From Dactylellina haptotyla (taxonomy: Eukaryota > Ascomycota > Orbiliomycetes > Orbiliales > Orbiliaceae): a stretch of 64,000 nucleotides of DNA. This document shows positions 58,407-64,000 of the stretch, in pieces (the stretch's first letter is position 1; the number at the start of each line of letters is the position of its first letter). The stretch covers positions 7,254,001-7,318,000 of the forward strand of contig CM062379.1 in assembly GCA_031310005.1 (NCBI GenBank). The letters are read 5' to 3'. A program made the position numbers and the translations under genes. The notes under the pieces were generated by a model that worked only from the letters and a program-made list of their open reading frames with translations, was not told the origin of the DNA and made no database searches.

Positions 58407-59971
58407 ACCGTAAATCAGTATATCGAGAGTACAAAACGATACAATATTATATTTCAGGGCTGATAGAGATCGACAAAAATTCCTCAATACAATCTTGCCT
58501 ACAGGTAGCACTGGAAGAAATTGATGGCAGGATACAAAATAGAGAGGATGATCCGACACAGTAGAGGACCCTATATAACGGAAGAGGCAGTGATAAACGG
58601 CAGACAACTCGGTTCCTGAATATATGGGTGGATAAAAAGCCCAATATCAGCCGCAAATATGCATCTCAAAACTGCAGCTGGTTTTGGCGTGCTTTCGGAC
58701 TCTCGTATCGTGATAGCCAACATCGTAACTTATCATAATGGACTCGGAAAATCTGTGACGAGATTTGCATTGAGTCGAGTCAGGAAAGGAAACAAAAAAA
58801 AGGAAAAGGTTCAAAATGATAGTGCTTCGGACTATCCATCCATACTCCTATCCCAGAATATTACTCTTCACCATGATGCTTATCGTGTTCAGGCTACTGC
58901 AGGGCTGCTGATACTATAGATAGTGGGCGCTCTCATATACCTCATATGTATGTGTTGGTTGTGGTATATGATATGCCCCACCCGCGCATCCATCCCCTCA
59001 GTGCGCGCGAATGAGGCTTTGCATGGTGGGGGGAAACAAACTGTGAGACCGAGTGGGCGTTGAGGGAAGCGCACTCTCAGCGCAACCTCAGGCAATGCCC
59101 AGAGAAGGGCAACCAGCCAAGGAGCCTCCTGCAGGAATTGGTGCATATGCAGAAGCAACCAACATTCGCTGGAATATCCAGCCATGCCCATTGCCATGCC
59201 CAGCCCTCATTGGGATTGCGTGACAATGTTTCTTTTCATGCGAAATTGCAATCCCCACCATGGCAATCCATTGGACTCCGGCGCTTCAGTGGGGGTGTTC
59301 GAAGTCGGTTTGCGCGCACGGTTTATTCCGCAAGGGGCAACCTCGAGCACTCCATCTCGTGAAATATACGATGGTTGACCATAGTCTTCTACGGACCGTG
59401 TCTCTCAGCCTCAGCCTTTCGTATTCTCGCCATGATAAGATAAATAATCCGAAATCCGAACAACAGCTGCTCTCCGAGTTCGACACGGCGATTCTGTCGC
59501 TGTTGATGTACTGGTACACCGATTTGCCAACACGATACACAAGCAAGGGAATCCTGGAACCATCCAATCCCAACCGGACGGGAAATATGTTTATTTCTTC
59601 TTCCTCTACTGCTTTTTCCAGCCCGCTTGGCATGGTTTCTTTCTTTGAGCTCCCTTAATGGCAACGCATAAAATCATACAGATTTTATCGGCTTGCTCTA
59701 TACTAGAGAGTTTATGGGCAACAGCTTGTGGCCTGCTCCGGCTTGGATATACAGAAATACCCTCAAATCGTGAAGTAGGCAGATTCGCCCACAATGTTAA
59801 TATGCTTGTGGCGTTATAACTTATCAATGCACCGAGGTTTACTTGCAATGACCAGTTGATCGAAAGACTCCAAATAGCCCATGGTTCTCCCATTGTACGC
59901 TCGTTGATACCTAGAATTCTCCCTATACCCTTCGTATCAAGTAATTTTATTCTTCTTCAGTATTCTTCACA
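58407..59971. promoter_or_regulatory. shared upstream region of the GT2 / GH16 pair
   Basis: A 1.57-kb interval lies between the two divergent start codons. Overlapping short open frames (59060-59660) occur on both strands but without domains or splice logic, so I treat the interval as regulatory and non-coding. TATATAA-like words lie at 58571-58577 on the GT2 side. The GH16 leader is T-rich up to the ATG at 59972. Confidence 0.5.
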
Positions 59972-61745
59972 ATGGCAGCTTCCCGGACAGCGTCCGTGGC
60001 GGAATTCCCTACAATTCAATCGCGACCAAGATCTCTTTGGAATCCAAGTGAAGCAGGTGACTCCTTCTTGCGAGAAACCAAAGGACCTGTAATAAGACGA
60101 CGGTTTAAAAACCAACGTCTGGTGGGACCGTGAGTTATAGCAATCGCTTAGACCACCACATTTCTGAGATATCGGAGTTCTGCTAAGCAAATCCTCTACA
60201 GATACGATAAGCCATGGCTTGAAGTAAAGGTATATACTCGATATATAGTTCTAGCTTGAAAAGATAGATATCTAACTGCGCTAAATTCTATTCCAATACC
60301 TTAGGATCCGAGAGCCAGTTTTCCTAATATTATCTTCTGGTCGGGAATGATTATTTCGTGCCTAATAGGCGGCTTTATAATTTGGCGCAACTACGATTCT
60401 GTACCTAAAACAGAGTTCTGCCTTTCTTTCGAAGATAATTTCGAAACGCTTGACTTGAATAACTGGAGGAGAGAAGTTCAAGTCGGTGGTTTTGGGTGCG
60501 TAATATTCTGTTGTACACGGCTCGAAATTATATCTAACATATAAGAGTTACTAGTACCGGATCTTTCGATTGGACGACGACCGACGATCGAAACTCTTAC
60601 GTAGACGAGCAAGGTTTGCATATTGTGCCAACTTTGACAACCCACGACACAAACATCACTCCAGACCAACTATTCGACGGCTATAACCTTAACCTTACCA
60701 GAGATGGTAGTTGCACGGCTCCAAAGTCCACCCCTAACCTCAACTTGACTTGTACCGCCGTTTCTAATTACACAAGTGGTGCCACTATTCCTCCTGTCAG
60801 GAGTGCAAGGCTCTCTACTGAGGGAAAACACTCCATTCGATATGGACGCGTCGAAGTTGTTGCAAAAATCGGGAAGGGAGACTGGTACTGGCCTGCTATC
60901 TGGTACGAATAGTCTTGGTCGTAATCACGCTGCCATGTTATTAGAGCCAAATTCATAGCTAACCCTCCGTCTGAAATGTAGGATGATGCCAGAAATGGGA
61001 GGGGCCTATGGTCCTTGGCCAGCTTCAGGAGAGATTGACCTGGCAGAATTCCGTGGTAATGACCCAAAGTACTATGGAGAAGGTGGTAGAGACGCTGTTC
61101 AGTCAACAATTCACTGGGGGCCCAACAAGCTACATAATCGCTTCTGGCAAACTACAGCTAAACGGAAGTTGGTGCGGGACGACTTTTCGACTCAATTCCG
61201 AACATTTGGTCTGGAATGGACGCCAGATTACTTGTTTCTCTATTTGGATACTCGACTCAACGCAAGTTGCTCCCATCTTTCGCGTTTCTCCGATAAATAT
61301 TTTGATACTAACCTTAGAAATCTTGATTTAGAAAGTATTTCAATGGAAATTTCCTAGGGGTTCAACTATGTGGACTCGCGGTGGTTTCCAAAATATCCTT
61401 GATGGCGGCGGTAACCGTTTGGCCGATCCCTGGAGCCAGACTGGTCGAGCAAGCACTCCATTCGATCAAAAATTCTTCCTGATCCTGAATGTGGCAGTAG
61501 GTGGTACGAATGGATATTTCCTGTAAGTCTTTAAAACAACCCTCTCACAATTTTAACCTGACCTGACAATCGTTTCTCCATTCAGCGATGGGACGGGTGG
61601 GAAATCCTGGACAGACTACAGTAACACGAACGTGCGCGAGTTTGCATTGGCCAATACTACGTGGTATCCTACCTGGGATATGAAAGATGGCGGAATGGTG
61701 GTCAGAAGCGTTAAAATGTGGAATTTGGGAAAGTGCCCATCCTGA
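59972..61745 (+). CDS. membrane-anchored GH16 glucanase/transglycosylase-like protein
   Basis: Seven exons (59972-60129, 60202-60229, 60305-60495, 60555-60902, 60982-61261, 61332-61522, 61586-61745) keep phase throughout and give 451 residues. The N-terminal ~68 residues are cytosolic and basic, and one membrane span lies at about 70-89 (type II topology). The outer domain is GH16 of the laminarinase/glucan-binding type: WYWPAIWMMPE, then WPASGEIDLAEFRG with nucleophile Glu259 and acid/base Glu264, then HWGPN and a C-terminal GGTNGYF. It probably acts on beta-1,3-glucan or a related wall polymer. Introns are normal except 61262-61331, which uses a GC donor (GCAAGT) with a TACTAAC branch site. 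The second exon is only 28 nt. Confidence 0.92.
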
Positions 61746-64000
61746 TTTTCTTCTTAGACCTCCAGATAGCCCCTAGTTACAGTTAGTGGAGTAGAAAAAC
61801 AAACCAATAGATTAGTAATATTCCCTGAATATAATGAAAGACTAGATTGCCACTCCGAAGCCACCGTGCCCTCGAAACAAGAAAAATAACAAACAACCAG
61901 CAATATATCAAGTAATCAGCTGGATATCGAAAACAAAGAAAAGGAACACGGAATAGGGTGGGCCCAACAATGTTGTTGAGTACGGGCTTGCACGCTTCCT
62001 GGCTGCTTGTGGAACACAAAATTCCTATTTTCCAGTTTCCCATCAAAACTTGGATAAAAGGTACATGTACAAAAGAATTTTGAGTCAAAATGCTTCAGGA
62101 TCAACCCTGAGTTAAGCGGAGCAGTCATCACATTTGCCGCATGCATACCCTGTCTGTGCTCTTTCAGCTTTCGGGTTATACAAATGCGGCGCACTCTTGA
62201 AAATATGTAGGGATCATGATGATCGGTCAACCAATGCAAAGAGTAAACGTGGGACCGCAGACAGGCCAAGATCTAAGCCATTTTGTGAATTCCAGCTGAA
62301 TATTGACCCATATAGGCTGGGGCTAGTTTCTGCCGGCGAGGAAACCTCTTTTCCATCTTCTGGTTGTACCAGTCTCGACTAATTTGTGTCACCAGCTGTC
62401 AAATCGAAATCTGAGATAGTGAACTTAGGGTAGAAGTGTGATGCTACAGCGCGCTTGGATAAAATATCCCCCGCTCTTGACCTCAATAAACCACTTCAAT
62501 ACATTATTTAGGTTTCCTCACTAGACTATTAGGCCATCTTTGTAAAATAGTTCGAATTTGGACAGCCCGATTAACGGTTACCAGTAACCGAGGCAAGTTT
62601 GCCGACAAGGTACCAAGAGGTACATTTATCATAAGGATGAGGAGGCAGTCTAGAACTCTGATCTATGTACGGCCATAGATTCCACATAGTCCGAGGACGC
62701 CACCGCGAATAACACACTGAGCTATTATCGACCGACGCGACATGTAATACTCCATGCTGTGTTTTATTTTCGCCATCTAAGGTCGCAATACACTGCCCTG
62801 ACGTAGCATCTCCTTAATTAATCCGTGGATGCATTCGATATTAAAGTCTAGAGACAGCCTAAAATAGAACGGACGGCGTATCATCTATAGCTCACCTGAT
62901 AGTATAAGTTTATATTGCCTTGTTGCATTATTATGGTAGCCTCTACTTTCAATTGGTACGTTTTTTTGTTTTGAGGCTCTTGGAAGTGCCACTGGCGAGC
63001 GCAGGGCTTACTCTTTTCGGTCTGCACTCCAACGGTTTTCAACATCTAGCTTATCGTCGTTTTCTGTCGCCAAGCCAGCCACTCAAAAGGGTCGGTATTT
63101 TTTGGCCAATCCAGGTTCCACGTTAGCGAATCTCCAAAATGGGATTCATACTGGAAGTCGGCTTGCAATATGGGATTTGGATTGGTGAGCTTTTCTTTGT
63201 CCTCCGAAATGAACCGACCCATGTTCAGATCGAACCAATAAACTGCGGGAATTCGGCAAGCTTAAATCCGAAGCATCCTGGCCAAGTTCGTACACGTTTC
63301 TCAGTTTGCTTCAGAACGAGCAGATCAGCGTGTTTGTGCCTTGAGGTACCCCCACGTGCCAACGGCAAAACACACCACACCATAAAAAGCGGAAGATAAG
63401 GAACGACCCGCTCCTCGAAATAGCCCCAGACCCTCTTAAAGGACGAAAGTATACATACATACAAATCACACATCTTCTTGAAAATAGGCCATCCGAACTT
63501 CCGTCACCTCACAGCTGGCTGACGGAAACGGTTCAATATTTGGTGAAAGTGTGATAGGGGCGTGCATGAAAGGTGCCCTGCCGCGCAGGAACAAGTTCTT
63601 GGCGAAAAACAATTATAATGGGTTTTAAAACCTATTTAATGAGGGGTGTCGGCAGAAATCAGTAGATTGCTCATATGCTGGCCAACTTGCGATATTGAAA
63701 ACGAACGCCGAGTAGGTGGCTGGCCAATATTTAAATTTCACGCACCCCCTACCAATGATAAGGTACTCGTACTTGTTTTTCGACCTTTGCTGGTTCTTGC
63801 CATCAACCTGCAGGTGGAATTTTTAACAATATCAGCCTTGATCCTGTAGAATCACAGAGCTCTTTGGTCTCTGCCCGCAGCGGCTAGCAGAGTAACAGGT
63901 TTCGAGCATTAGGAATATATTTCCGTACAAGGAGGCTATCGGACGGTATACCGACCATTTGGAAGTGTAAGTAGTTTATGAAGTATTAATCCGGCGCCGT
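61746..64000. other. intergenic region to the window end
   Basis: No gene is supported. The first ~250 bases are likely 3' untranslated sequence of the GH16 gene. Later open frames (62134-62382, 62920-63126, 63139-63399) are short, overlap opposite-strand frames and lack domains. A gene starting beyond the window edge cannot be excluded. Confidence 0.45.

Noticed and set aside
58983-59660. Possible gene in the GT2/GH16 interval
   Set aside because: Four frames overlap on both strands, with no domain and no phase-consistent splice sites.

Overview
The window is nuclear DNA of a filamentous ascomycete (Pezizomycotina). The evidence is a Zn(II)2Cys6 regulator, an F-box protein, a PTH11-like rhodopsin-domain protein, a fungal GT2 glycosyltransferase, a Kex2-type repeat peptide precursor, and many 54-90 nt introns with GTAAGT/GTATGT donors and CTAAC/CTGAC branch sites. 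Gene content would suit a Leotiomycete, but that is inference; no marker here fixes the class. All exon coordinates were built by hand by matching reading phase across splice sites.

0-30 kb is ordinary, gene-dense housekeeping DNA: a Zn2Cys6 factor (3.9-6.3 kb, +); the prefoldin-like RNA polymerase assembly factor Bud27/URI (7.5-9.9 kb, -) divergent from the TFIIH/CAK subunit Tfb3/MAT1 (10.2-11.4 kb, +); folylpolyglutamate synthase (11.7-13.8 kb, -) with two possible start codons that would give mitochondrial and cytosolic forms; a large eight-exon protein of unknown function (14.3-17.3 kb, -); a basic AT-hook-like protein (19.8-22.0 kb, +); a fungal zinc-finger-like protein (23.9-26.7 kb, +); and an F-box protein (27.3-29.4 kb, +).

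30-55 kb is accessory in character: an unknown 566-residue protein, a secreted repeat-peptide precursor, a few small or secreted candidates, long gene-poor stretches (38.0-47.1 and 48.6-52.9 kb), a PTH11-like membrane protein and a secreted glycoprotein-like protein. The most notable locus is the peptide precursor at 35.7-37.0 kb. It has a signal peptide and ten copies of a short WC[IV]YNSCPK core about 120 bp apart, eight of them between dibasic Kex2 sites, as in an alpha-pheromone precursor. The cysteine spacing (C-x4-C) is not that of the known ascomycete alpha pheromones. An exact 44-bp tandem duplication changes the frame in the middle of the array.

55-62 kb holds a divergent pair: a membrane GT2 polysaccharide synthase-like enzyme (893 aa, -) and a membrane-anchored GH16 glucanase/transglycosylase-like enzyme (451 aa, +), sharing a 1.57-kb upstream region. 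They form a plausible cell-surface polysaccharide module. The last 2.2 kb shows no gene. No intact transposon, CRISPR array or rRNA gene is visible.
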